A stretch of DNA of 64,000 bases from G963668185 sp965237445 (GTDB taxonomy: Bacteria; Chloroflexota; Dehalococcoidia; Lucifugimonadales; G963668185). Under the pieces are notes generated by a model. That model was not told the origin of the DNA, searched no databases, and saw nothing but the letters and a program-made list of their open reading frames with translations. The position numbers and the translations under genes were made by a program. Every line of letters begins with the position of its first letter. Positions within the stretch are counted from its first letter, which is position 1. This document shows, piece by piece, positions 1 through 7,742 of this stretch. The stretch spans positions 248,001 to 312,000 of the forward strand of contig OZ250142.1 in the NCBI GenBank assembly GCA_965237445.1, written 5' to 3'.

Positions 1-1
1 C

Positions 2-583
2 GGCCCCAAGGACCTCTCCTGCTTCGCCTTCCCCCCTGCTCCCGAAAAGATGTCAGGCAAACAGGAAATCGAGTGGCTGGCGGAGACCCGGGACGACGAC
101 CTGCTCTACGGAGGCGTGATAGTCACGTCGGACGTCGGATCGGCCATGATGGCCGTTACCAACGCCGTCCAGAGCTACGCTGACCTGTACACGGAACACG
201 TCGAGGCCTCCGAACCGAAGGCCGACGCCACCGAGCCTGATGGCCTGAGCGTAACCGACGTGATGTACGGCCTGATGAGCGACGCCGACAAACTCAGCGA
301 GCTGACCAAGCTGGTGGGACGGCTGAGATTCGCAGTGGACGTGTCGGACGCCAACGTCCTGCAGGAAGCCGAGCAGGACATCGGCATCATGGCCCGGCAC
401 CTCCCGGACAACCACCGCATCGAAGACCTCGTCGTGGCCGCCAAGAAGTCCGATTCGAGCGGGCCCGTGCTGGCAGACCTCTATCTGAAGAGATGCTTCC
501 TCCTGATCCAGCAGGAATACGCTAAGCTGGGCCAGTTGGAAGACCGGATTCAGGCAATCGAGTCTGAACAGAATCCCTCATAG
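2..583 (+). CDS. Hypothetical protein, 5' end outside the window
   Basis: I do not recognise this protein. The reading frame is open to the first base of the window and the residues before the first ATG (position 50) read like normal coding sequence, so the gene probably starts upstream and only about 193 C-terminal codons are visible. The visible part is acidic, without membrane segments or a signal peptide, and looks largely alpha-helical, with a C-terminal segment rich in Leu, Gln and Glu (KLGQLEDRIQAIESEQ) that could form a short coiled coil. It is followed by the convergent ribokinase gene. No function is proposed. Confidence 0.6.
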   Translation, partial: GPKDLSCFAFPPAPEKMSGKQEIEWLAETRDDDLLYGGVIVTSDVGSAMMAVTNAVQSYADLYTEHVEASEPKADATEPDGLSVTDVMYGLMSDADKLSELTKLVGRLRFAVDVSDANVLQEAEQDIGIMARHLPDNHRIEDLVVAAKKSDSSGPVLADLYLKRCFLLIQQEYAKLGQLEDRIQAIESEQNPS

Positions 584-624
584 GGCACCGTTAGACGTAC
601 GCCCCATCCTTGCGTACGGTTCGG

Positions 625-1560
625 CTATAGCCTCCGCAGCATCGCTTCCACCGCTTCCCGGTCCGGCATCCCGTCCTGCGCGCCTGCCCTTGTAACGGCG
701 GCGGTACCGGCCATCACGCCGCAGCGCACCGCGTCCAGCAACGGCCGCCCTTCCGCGAGCGTCACGGCCAGCGCCCCGTTGAAGGCATCTCCGGCGCCTA
801 CAGTGTCAACGGGCTCGACGCTCGGGGCAACTACGTACCCGCTCTCCCCTCGCGTCGCGTACACGGCTCCGAGCTCTCCGAGCGTTACGACCGCAGCGCC
901 AACGCCGCGTTCCAGGAGGCGTTGTGCCGCGCTTGCTGCCGACGAGGCATCGGACACGCCGACGCTCGTAAGCGCGGCCGCCTCGTTGCTGTTGGGCGTG
1001 ATGACGTCGATCATGCAGTACGCATCCTCCGGGATCACCTCGTACGGCGCCGGGTTCCAGACAACTTTCGTCCCGGCCTTGCTGGCGTGTCGGGCCGCAT
1101 CCAGGTTCACTGGCATCGGAATCTCGTGCTGCACCAACATCACCAGCGCGCCGTCCAGCGCCCGGGCCGCGGCCTCCTCCTCTTCGCGTCCGCACTCCAT
1201 GTTCGCGCCCGATACAACGACGATGCGGTTCTCCTTCTCCGCGTCCAGCAGTATGACCGCGACGCCCGAAGCGTGGTCGGCGTCAACGGTTACACCCGCT
1301 ACGTCCACACCGTGCGAAGACAGCCCGGCCAGCAGTGATTTCCCGAACTCATCGCCTCCAACCCGGCCGACCATCCGCACCGAAGCCCCCAGCCGCGCCG
1401 CCGCGACCGCTTGGTTCGCGCCCTTGCCTCCTGCGGCCGTGCGCAGCTCGCCGCCCTTTATCGTTTCACCCGGTTCCGGGACCCTGGCCGTATGCACCAC
1501 CAGGTCCATGTTGATGCTGCCCAGTACAACGACCGTCGGCCTGCCGGAGTCCGAAATCAA
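625..1560 (-). CDS. rbsK: Ribokinase, PfkB family carbohydrate kinase
   Basis: ATP-dependent sugar kinase, probably phosphorylating D-ribose to ribose 5-phosphate in the cytoplasm. Seen: N-terminal GSINMDLVV sugar-binding strand, the first PfkB signature GGKGANQAVAAARLG, and the second signature DTVGAGDAFNGAL with the catalytic Asp and anion-hole glycines. A longer frame starts at a TTG at 1608, but the TTG at 1560 is preceded by an AAGGA ribosome-binding site at suitable spacing and gives about 311 residues, the usual family length, so I chose it. It lies just downstream of a HAD phosphatase on the same strand, probably co-transcribed. Specificity for ribose rather than another sugar or nucleoside is inferred from the overall signature only. 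Confidence 0.88.
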   Translation of the reverse strand: MISDSGRPTVVVLGSINMDLVVHTARVPEPGETIKGGELRTAAGGKGANQAVAAARLGASVRMVGRVGGDEFGKSLLAGLSSHGVDVAGVTVDADHASGVAVILLDAEKENRIVVVSGANMECGREEEEAAARALDGALVMLVQHEIPMPVNLDAARHASKAGTKVVWNPAPYEVIPEDAYCMIDVITPNSNEAAALTSVGVSDASSAASAAQRLLERGVGAAVVTLGELGAVYATRGESGYVVAPSVEPVDTVGAGDAFNGALAVTLAEGRPLLDAVRCGVMAGTAAVTRAGAQDGMPDREAVEAMLRRL

Positions 1561-1629
1561 CTGCGGTCCTTCTTCGCCATCGGCTCGCCCGAACTTCCAT
1601 TGACGCAAGTCGACACCGCCGACGCTCGG

Positions 1630-2439
1630 CTAGCCAATCTCGCCCGCCTCCAGCATCGACTCCAACATCTGCGCCACCCCGTCTTCCTCGATGCCGGGCG
1701 CTAGCAGGTCCGCGGCCTGCTTCGCCTCGTCAACCCCATCGGCTACTGCGACACCCAGCCCAGCCCACTCCAGCATAGGAACATCGTTGTAGCCGTTTCC
1801 GAACGCGAGCACCTCGGAACGCTCGATGCCCAGGCAGTGACATATCCACGAGAGCGCCTTTTCCTTGCCGCCGGCGGGGTTCAGGATCTCGCAGAAGTGC
1901 GGCAGCGACCGGGTGACGTACAGCTCGCCGGCCTGCGTCCGCCTCAGGTCGGCGTTCAGCTCGGCTACCGTCTCCTCCTCTGCTACTGCAAGCAGGCGCG
2001 TGAGGTTCCAGTCTGCGATGTCCCGCAGATCATCCACTAGCTCCACGTTGATCCCGTTCCTGTCCCGGTATCCGTCGGCGAAGCGAGTCATCCGGCTCAC
2101 GTAGACGTCGTCCTCGTGGTACGCCATCACCTCCACCGGCCAGTCCTCCAGCGCCCCCAACGCCCGGCGAGCCATTGCTGGGGTTAGCGGGCGGCGCCAC
2201 AACACGCGGTGCGTCACTGGATCGGAGACTTGCGCGCCCTGAAACGCCGCCATGGGGCTGGTGATGTCCAGTTCCTCTGCGGACCCAAGCGCGGACTCGA
2301 AGGTCCTGCCAGTCGCGAGAGTGACTACCGCTCCGGCGCTCCTCACACGCTCGATTGCCGCCTTGGCCCTGCCGGAAATGGGGCTCCCGTGCGTTCGAAT
2401 CGTCCCGTCAATGTCAAGCGCGATCAGCCGGAACGACAT
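1630..2439 (-). CDS. HAD-superfamily hydrolase, Cof type
   Basis: Predicted Mg-dependent phosphatase of the Cof/YidA group (HAD subfamily IIB), likely acting on small sugar phosphates or nucleotides. Seen: motif I ALDIDGT near the N terminus, motif II in LATGRTF, a Lys in the GGKEKAL segment matching motif III, and motif IV AFGNGYNDVPML. Motif IV has GNGYND where many relatives have GDxxND; the second Asp is kept. The cap domain lies in the middle of the protein, as in type IIB members. The ATG at 2439 was preferred over the TTG two codons upstream. It is followed after a short gap by ribokinase on the same strand, which suggests a shared role in sugar phosphate turnover, though that is inference. 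Confidence 0.85.
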   Translation of the reverse strand: MSFRLIALDIDGTIRTHGSPISGRAKAAIERVRSAGAVVTLATGRTFESALGSAEELDITSPMAAFQGAQVSDPVTHRVLWRRPLTPAMARRALGALEDWPVEVMAYHEDDVYVSRMTRFADGYRDRNGINVELVDDLRDIADWNLTRLLAVAEEETVAELNADLRRTQAGELYVTRSLPHFCEILNPAGGKEKALSWICHCLGIERSEVLAFGNGYNDVPMLEWAGLGVAVADGVDEAKQAADLLAPGIEEDGVAQMLESMLEAGEIG

Positions 2440-2495
2440 GGGCAACCCGCAGTAAGAATGGAGGCGGCTGCTAGAATGGGAAGCCGCCGTCCGAA

Positions 2496-2594
2496 ATGAA
2501 AGAACTCTTCAAAATAACGCCTCGGAAACTGCTCTGGCTGTTGCTGGCGCCGCTCATCGCTTACATCCTGATAACGGCGTTCACTGGCCAGTAG
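2496..2594 (+). CDS. Possible 32-residue single-span membrane peptide
   Basis: A short ATG frame encoding 32 residues: a basic N terminus (MKELFKITPRK) followed by about 19 hydrophobic residues (LLWLLLAPLIAYILITAF) and stop. The shape fits a small membrane protein with its N terminus in the cytoplasm. It lies divergently upstream of the HAD gene and ahead of fhs. There is no clear Shine-Dalgarno sequence, so it could be chance. Confidence 0.3.
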   Translation: MKELFKITPRKLLWLLLAPLIAYILITAFTGQ

Positions 2595-2795
2595 AGCAGC
2601 GCCCATTCTACATCGGCATCTGGCTGGAGGTAGCCTCCCCTACAGCTACACAACGCTCAGCCCGTCCGAATCGGCCTTACGTGATAGAATCGCCGTCGTT
2701 GTCCCGTCTCCTGCGATGTCGGCATGTCGATTTGCATGCCTGTTACCATGCCGGCGTCCTTCGAGATACCGGCTTATGACCATGGAGGAAGAGGC

Positions 2796-4421
2796 ATGAG
2801 GCCCATCGCTGAGATCGCCGAAAATGTAGGCTTGGACACCAAGGCCATCGTCCCCCAGGGCCACTACAAGGCCAAGCTGCCGCTGGATTTCATCCGCGAA
2901 GGCGGTTCCAGGGGCAAGATGATTCTCGTGACCGGCATCACGCCCACCCAAGCCGGCGAAGGGAAGACCACAACCGCCGTCGGGCTCACTGACGGCCTCG
3001 GCAAGCTGGGCAAGAGCGTGTGTGTCAACCTCCGCGAGCCATCACTGGGGCCCATTTTCGGCATCAAGGGCGGCGGGACTGGTGGCGGCAAGGCCGTGAT
3101 CGAGCCATTGGACGAGATCAACGTCCACTTCACTGGAGACGCCCACGCGGTAGCCTCGGCCCACAACCTCCTCGGTGCGCTCACTGAGAACTGCGCCCGG
3201 CTCGGCACCGTCGACGGCCTGACCTCGGACGGCATCACCTGGCGAAGGGTTATGGACATCGAGGACCGCGGCCTTCGGCAGATCATCTCAGGCCTCGGCG
3301 GCACAGCCAACGCGCCCCTTCGGGATGCAGGCTTCGACATCGTAACCGCCTCAGAAGTCATGGCCATCCTCGCCCTCTCCCGCGATCTCGACGACCTTCG
3401 CGAAAGGCTGGCCCGCACCGTCGTAGCCTTCACGGGCGATGGCCAGCCTGTCACCGCGAACGACGTCGACGCTGTAGGCTCAATGATGTCGTTGCTTCGC
3501 TACGCGATCCAGCCCAACCTCGTCCAGACTGGCGAAGGTCAAGCCGCCACCGTGCACACCGGCCCGTTCGGAAACATCGCCCACGGGTGCAGTTCGGTTA
3601 TCGCCGACAGGATGATGCTCGGCTACGTAGACTACGTCGTCACCGAAGCAGGATTCGGAGCCGACCTTGGCTTCGAAAAGTTCATGGACATCAAGGCCCG
3701 CTTCAACGGCCTCGAGCCCAGCGCAGTCGTAATTGTCGCCACAGTGCGGGCGCTCAAGTCCCACGGTGGCGTCCCGAGAAGAGATCTGGACGAACCGAAC
3801 GAAGAGGCCGTCGATGCAGGTCTCTCAAATCTGGTCCATCTGATCAAAATGATCAGGTCATACGGCCTGACCGTCGTCGTAGCCCTCAACTCGTTCCCCA
3901 CCGACAGGCCTAACGAGGTCGCCCTCGCCCAGCGCAGAGCGGAAGCGGCCGGGGCGCACTCCGCTCCGCTTGCCAACCATTTCGCTCTGGGCGGCGACGG
4001 TGCCCTCGCATTGGCGGAGGCTGTCGTTGACGCCGCCGAAGGCGGCCCGCCGGCCGAAGTTCAGTACCCTTACCCCGTCGACGACACCGTCGAGGATAAG
4101 GTCCTCAAGCTTGCGCAGACCGTCTACAACGCTAGCGATGTGAGCTGGGCTCCCCCGGCGAGGAGGCAATTGCGCCGCTACGAGAGACTCGGCTGGGGCG
4201 ACATGCCGGTGTGTATGGCCAAGACTCATCTTTCGATCTCGCACAACCGCCGGCTGCTTGGCTGCCCGTCCAACTACACATTCGAAGTTAACGACGTCCG
4301 CGCCTCCGTCGGCGCCGGATTCATCTACCCGATCGCAGGCGATATCGTCACCATGCCCGGCCTTCCCAGCAGGCCCCGCAAACTGGACGTCGACGCCCAT
4401 GGCAACATCACCGGCCTCTAG
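2796..4421 (+). CDS. fhs: Formate--tetrahydrofolate ligase
   Basis: Catalyses formate + ATP + THF to 10-formyl-THF, reversibly, in cytoplasmic one-carbon metabolism. Seen: P-loop TPTQAGEGKTTTAVGL at about residues 49-64, the family signature EPSLGPIFGIKGGGTGGG, and the second signature VATVRALKSHGG. The frame is open back to an ATG at 2724, but the ATG at 2796 follows TGGAGGAAGAGGC, a strong ribosome-binding site with 7-base spacing, and begins MRPIAEIAENVGL, which matches the conserved family N terminus; I prefer it (541 residues, normal length). The GcvT-like gene follows 60 bases downstream, so the two form a one-carbon operon. The direction (formate assimilation or ATP-yielding formate release) cannot be read from the sequence. 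Confidence 0.96.
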   Translation: MRPIAEIAENVGLDTKAIVPQGHYKAKLPLDFIREGGSRGKMILVTGITPTQAGEGKTTTAVGLTDGLGKLGKSVCVNLREPSLGPIFGIKGGGTGGGKAVIEPLDEINVHFTGDAHAVASAHNLLGALTENCARLGTVDGLTSDGITWRRVMDIEDRGLRQIISGLGGTANAPLRDAGFDIVTASEVMAILALSRDLDDLRERLARTVVAFTGDGQPVTANDVDAVGSMMSLLRYAIQPNLVQTGEGQAATVHTGPFGNIAHGCSSVIADRMMLGYVDYVVTEAGFGADLGFEKFMDIKARFNGLEPSAVVIVATVRALKSHGGVPRRDLDEPNEEAVDAGLSNLVHLIKMIRSYGLTVVVALNSFPTDRPNEVALAQRRAEAAGAHSAPLANHFALGGDGALALAEAVVDAAEGGPPAEVQYPYPVDDTVEDKVLKLAQTVYNASDVSWAPPARRQLRRYERLGWGDMPVCMAKTHLSISHNRRLLGCPSNYTFEVNDVRASVGAGFIYPIAGDIVTMPGLPSRPRKLDVDAHGNITGL

Positions 4422-4481
4422 AGTGCGTCCGCACTACATTCACGGCCAAACTAAGGCCAGCCCCAAAAGGAGAATCGAACT

Positions 4482-5585
4482 ATGAAACGAATGCCTTACT
4501 ACTACTGGCACGTAGAGAACGGGGCCACCATGCTCCCCACCGGCAACTGGGCCCTCAGCTACCCCGCCGGGCAGGAGGCGGAGCACATGGCCGCAAGGGA
4601 GGGCACCTCGCTCCAGGATCTGTCCACGATGCCCATTATCGACATCAAGGGGCGCAAGGCCGAAGGCCTGGTCGACCTCGTATGCGCAAACGACCCTAAG
4701 CGCCTTCAGGACGGCCAGATGATGTACACAAGCATCCTGGACGACAACGGCATCATCATCGACGATGGCACCCTGCTCAAGCTAAACGACGAGCACTTCG
4801 TGGCGCTTCCCACCAGCCGACCGCTGATTCTGGACCGGTTCAAGCTGTTCGAGCCCCTGACTGACGCCATCGTCACGGACGTCTCTTCCGCGTACGCGGG
4901 CCCCATCGCGCTTCAGGGCCCGAAGTCCGAAGAGGTCCTGCAATCGATCACAGACATAGATCTCTCCGAGATGTACTTCTTCTGGGGGGCCGAGTGCAAC
5001 GTGGCCGGGTTCCCGTGCATCGTTGACCGCGCGGGCTACACAGGAGAGGACGGCTTTGAGCTGTTCCCGCTAGCGGAAGACGGCGTGGAGGTATGGACAG
5101 CGATCATGGAAGCGGGCAAGGACCATGGCATAGTGCCCTTGGGTCTGATGGCCATGGGTAGTCTGCGCATGGAGAAGGGCCTGATAGGAGGCTCGGAATA
5201 CAAAGGCTCCAACCCCTACGAATGCCGGCTGGACATTTTCGTCAAGCTCCGGGGCCGGAACTTCATCGGTCGCGACTCGCTCGTCCGCATCAGGGAAGAG
5301 GGCGTCTCGCGCCTCGTTGTGGGCCTCGATGTCGACGGCGATGACGTTGCCAAGGCCGGCGATCCAATCCTCGTGGACGGCGTCGAGGTCGGCAACGTAA
5401 CCGCTGCCACTCAGGGATACTTCCTCGAGAAGAACATCGCTCTGGGCATGGTCAAAGCCGAGTTCGCCGACGAGGGCATCAAGGCCAGCGTCACAACCGA
5501 GGGAACCGAGCGCGAGGCCACCATCACCGCCTCCCGCCGCTACGACCCCAAGGGCGAACGCCTCAAGATACGCCGCCGCTCCTAG
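4482..5585 (+). CDS. GcvT-family aminomethyltransferase (THF-dependent)
   Basis: Folate-binding protein of the glycine-cleavage T-protein family, expected to move a methyl or methylene group from a methylated amine or sulfur compound to THF. Seen: 367 residues covering the GcvT N-terminal folate-binding domain and the C-terminal barrel; AGYTGEDGFELF, typical of the family, in the middle; then SLRMEKGLIGG and NPYECRLDIFVKL. The last two are more like the sarcosine/dimethylglycine/DMSP-demethylase branches than classical GcvT. A good ribosome-binding site (AAAAGGAGAATCG) precedes the ATG. No GcvH, GcvP or lipoate genes are nearby, which argues against a glycine-cleavage role. With fhs directly upstream, a plausible job is feeding C1 units from methylated substrates to 10-formyl-THF. 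The substrate is unknown. Confidence 0.88.
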   Translation: MKRMPYYYWHVENGATMLPTGNWALSYPAGQEAEHMAAREGTSLQDLSTMPIIDIKGRKAEGLVDLVCANDPKRLQDGQMMYTSILDDNGIIIDDGTLLKLNDEHFVALPTSRPLILDRFKLFEPLTDAIVTDVSSAYAGPIALQGPKSEEVLQSITDIDLSEMYFFWGAECNVAGFPCIVDRAGYTGEDGFELFPLAEDGVEVWTAIMEAGKDHGIVPLGLMAMGSLRMEKGLIGGSEYKGSNPYECRLDIFVKLRGRNFIGRDSLVRIREEGVSRLVVGLDVDGDDVAKAGDPILVDGVEVGNVTAATQGYFLEKNIALGMVKAEFADEGIKASVTTEGTEREATITASRRYDPKGERLKIRRRS

Positions 5586-5613
5586 AACACCGCGAAAGTC
5601 AAATGCACCTTGC

Positions 5614-5639
5614 GGGGGCAGGTTTCACACCTGTCCCCC
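5614..5639. terminator. GC-rich hairpin between convergent genes
   Basis: GGGGGCAGGT and ACCTGTCCCCC form a 10-bp stem with one bulged base around a TTCAC loop, placed between the 3' ends of the gcvT-like gene (plus) and the NAD(P)-binding gene (minus). A bidirectional terminator is likely, although there is no U-run. The central AGGTTTCACACCT also resembles the hairpin repeat family found elsewhere in the window. Confidence 0.5.
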
Positions 5640-5681
5640 CCCTCGGTCGTCCCATTGAGTGTTCGCTGCGGCGCCCACCAC

Positions 5682-6605
5682 CTACCGATAGTGCCGCACC
5701 AGCTCGTTCGCGTACTGCGCGCCCAGCCCGTCGGCGTTGTCGTCGAGCCAGTCCGTTAGGCGCGTCGTCCCCATCGGCGGTGCCCCCGACTTGGAGACCA
5801 ACAGTCCGGCAGTAAGCCCGTCGACCTCCTCGCGCGTCAGCACAACGTCCCCCACTACTTGCCCTGCGATTCGCGCCAGCGCCAGCGCCAGCCACGAAGG
5901 CACCCTGACGAGCTTGGCCGCAGAGCCCACTTTGCTCGCCACTAGGCCCACCATCTCCTTGTAGGTCATCACGTCGGGCCCGACCGCGTCGATCTCCACA
6001 TCGTCGCCGCCCGCGCCCGCCTCGACCGCCAGTCCGGCCAGGTCCTCGACGTAAATCGGCTGTACCGGGTAGTCGCCCTTCCCCGGTATTGGATGCACCG
6101 GAAACCGGCGCAGCGCCCACGCGATGTTGTTGAGAAGGATGTCCTCTCGTCCGAAGATGATCGTCGGCCGAAGTATCGCGTGGGAAACGCCCGATTCCCT
6201 CAACGCCCGCTCGACGAGCGCCTTTCCCCGGAAGTACGGCAACGGCGACTCCACTGAGGCGTTGGTGATGCTGACATGCACGATCCGCCTCACTCCGGCC
6301 TTCGCCGCCGCGTCGAACAGCGCCACACTGTTGCGTACGGCCACTTCGTGCGTCAGGTCCCCGCGCGAGAAACGAATCCAGTACGTGTTGAACAGGGTGT
6401 CGACGCCCTCAAGGCTGCGGGACATCTCATCAGGGTCATCGAACCTGTACGGAAACGCCGCGACTGCGTCACCGAGTGGACTCGGCCTGTCCACGTGCCC
6501 GGTGAGCGATCGCACCCGCGCTCCCCCGTCCACCAACCGCCGCGCGATGTACCGTCCAGTGTAACCAGACGCCCCTGTCACAACGTGCGTGATCGGATCA
6601 CCCAT
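5682..6605 (-). CDS. NAD(P)-binding atypical SDR / NmrA-like protein
   Basis: Rossmann-fold protein of the extended/atypical SDR group (NmrA, NDUFA9-like). Seen: N-terminal dinucleotide-binding loop VTGASGYTGRYIARRL, followed by RSLTGHVDRP, where an Arg after the second strand suggests NADP(H); the segment VHVSITNAS and a downstream YFRGKALVE take the place of the usual Ser and YxxxK. The C-terminal part (AKLVRVPSWLALALARIAGQ) is typical of NAD-epimerase-like proteins that modify or sense redox state. 307 residues, normal length. It stands alone on the minus strand, convergent with the one-carbon operon. The actual substrate is not predictable. Confidence 0.85.
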   Translation of the reverse strand: MGDPITHVVTGASGYTGRYIARRLVDGGARVRSLTGHVDRPSPLGDAVAAFPYRFDDPDEMSRSLEGVDTLFNTYWIRFSRGDLTHEVAVRNSVALFDAAAKAGVRRIVHVSITNASVESPLPYFRGKALVERALRESGVSHAILRPTIIFGREDILLNNIAWALRRFPVHPIPGKGDYPVQPIYVEDLAGLAVEAGAGGDDVEIDAVGPDVMTYKEMVGLVASKVGSAAKLVRVPSWLALALARIAGQVVGDVVLTREEVDGLTAGLLVSKSGAPPMGTTRLTDWLDDNADGLGAQYANELVRHYR

Positions 6606-6732
6606 GGCCGCTTAACCGGCGCTCGCATATGAATCTTGCCGTGAAACTGCCGACCACGTTTCTGCGGCAACTAACCGTGATCGCTGGAGCAAAAGGTTCG
6701 GCTGCGAGTTGCGATTTCCTAGATAACTAATT

Positions 6733-7155
6733 TCAACTGCTTGTCCATGGGTCGACAACCTCAACTCCACAACCAATGAAATCACTCACATTCCTGGTCG
6801 CAACAGAGCTGCCATTTGACCTCGCGATAGCCGCGATCTGGCAGTCAGCATAGCCAATGGGTACGCCCGCCGAGCGTCGCATCGCGGATACGATCGCGAA
6901 CTCAAACGCTGCCGCTCTGTCAAACGAAAGGATCCTTGCGGAGAAAAGCGAACTGAAGGCGCGATCGGCAGCAGATGCCAGCATGCGCCGCCGTCGGCCA
7001 TCGGGTAGGAATGCAATTCCTGCGAGGATCTCAGCCTCCGACACGGACGTCATGTACAGGTCTTCGGCCGGCTGGGCATCCAGCCAATTGAATACTTCCG
7101 GGTTAGGACTGTCCCGCATGAACTCCGAGACAACGTTCGTATCCAGAATGACCAT
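6733..7155 (-). CDS. vapC: PIN-domain ribonuclease toxin, VapC/FitB type
   Basis: Toxin of a type II toxin-antitoxin pair; PIN domains cut RNA, often tRNA or rRNA, with a Mg-binding acidic cluster. Seen: MVILDTNVVSEFM with the first Asp, the conserved Glu in VSEAEILAGI, Asp in GYADCQIAAIA, and the last acidic position in VATRNVSDF, so all four metal ligands appear present. 140 residues, typical. It follows the antitoxin gene by 8 bases on the same strand, the usual antitoxin-first order. The target is unknown. It sits among metabolic genes with no other mobile element close by. Confidence 0.9.
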   Translation of the reverse strand: MVILDTNVVSEFMRDSPNPEVFNWLDAQPAEDLYMTSVSEAEILAGIAFLPDGRRRRMLASAADRAFSSLFSARILSFDRAAAFEFAIVSAMRRSAGVPIGYADCQIAAIARSNGSSVATRNVSDFIGCGVEVVDPWTSS

Positions 7156-7163
7156 TTGGGAAT

Positions 7164-7409
7164 CTAGTCAAACCTCGGCAGCTCGCGCATTGGCCCCCTG
7201 GAAGGCACTTCTAGTTCAACTCCACCAAACGGTTTGAACAGTTCATACAGTGCCGTACCAAGTCCCTTAGACTGTTCTGCGTCTTCGCCCAGCGCCGATT
7301 GCAATAGGTCGCGGACCTCTTGCTCCATGGAATGGCCATTTGAAGCTGCCCTGATTCGCAGGCGCTTCTTAAGTCCCTCATCGAGATTTCGCACGGTGAT
7401 GCTGGCCAT
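7164..7409 (-). CDS. vapB: FitA/VapB-type ribbon-helix-helix antitoxin
   Basis: Antitoxin partner of the downstream PIN toxin. It binds the toxin through its C terminus and the operon promoter through its N-terminal ribbon-helix-helix. Seen: MASITVRNLDEGLKKRLRIR, the typical N-terminal strand and helix of the FitA-like (Arc/MetJ) fold, then a helix EQEVRDLLQSAL and an extended, acidic/proline-containing tail. A longer frame begins at 7439, but the ATG at 7409 has AGGAG seven bases upstream and matches family starts, so it was chosen (81 residues). It probably represses its own promoter. Confidence 0.88.
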   Translation of the reverse strand: MASITVRNLDEGLKKRLRIRAASNGHSMEQEVRDLLQSALGEDAEQSKGLGTALYELFKPFGGVELEVPSRGPMRELPRFD

Positions 7410-7504
7410 TGGCATTCTCCTCTGCTGTATCCAAAGCATACAGCATTGATTGCAGTGCCATCAATGCCTGCAATTGGCGATGCTTCGTGAGAGCTAGGCG
7501 CCCC

Positions 7505-7690
7505 CTACTTCTCGGACATCAGCGTGCCCGCCTCCGCCCAGTCGCTTTGGGACACGTCTTGGAAGATAACGTGCGTCGCCTCCGGCGTTGTGTTCGCTAT
7601 GCGCACGACCGCGTCCGTGATCTCCTTCGCCATCTCCCTCTTCTGTTCGGTGGTCCGGCCCGGGAAAAGTTGCACTGTGACTATTGGCAT
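7505..7690 (-). CDS. 4-oxalocrotonate tautomerase family protein
   Basis: Small enzyme of the tautomerase superfamily, which uses an N-terminal proline (exposed after Met removal) as catalytic base to interconvert keto-enol isomers. Seen: start MPIVTVQLFPGRTTEQK with Pro1, an Arg in the active-site region (GRTTEQKRE), and DVSQSDWAEAG near the C terminus; 61 residues, the normal subunit size. A true degradation pathway is not evident in the neighbourhood, so the substrate is unknown. It lies between the MoxR-type ATPase and the vapBC pair on the same strand. Confidence 0.88.
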   Translation of the reverse strand: MPIVTVQLFPGRTTEQKREMAKEITDAVVRIANTTPEATHVIFQDVSQSDWAEAGTLMSEK

Positions 7691-7742
7691 GAATTGCTCC
7701 TTGTTACTGTGTGCTTGAATCCTGTCAGCAGGTGGTTCTGGT

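Noticed and set aside
779..1603. Plus-strand frame opposite ribokinase
   Set aside because: Ser/Thr/Pro-rich shadow of a well-supported gene.
2600..2795. THF riboswitch before fhs
   Set aside because: A short GGAGGTAGCCTCC hairpin exists, but the conserved riboswitch core was not seen.
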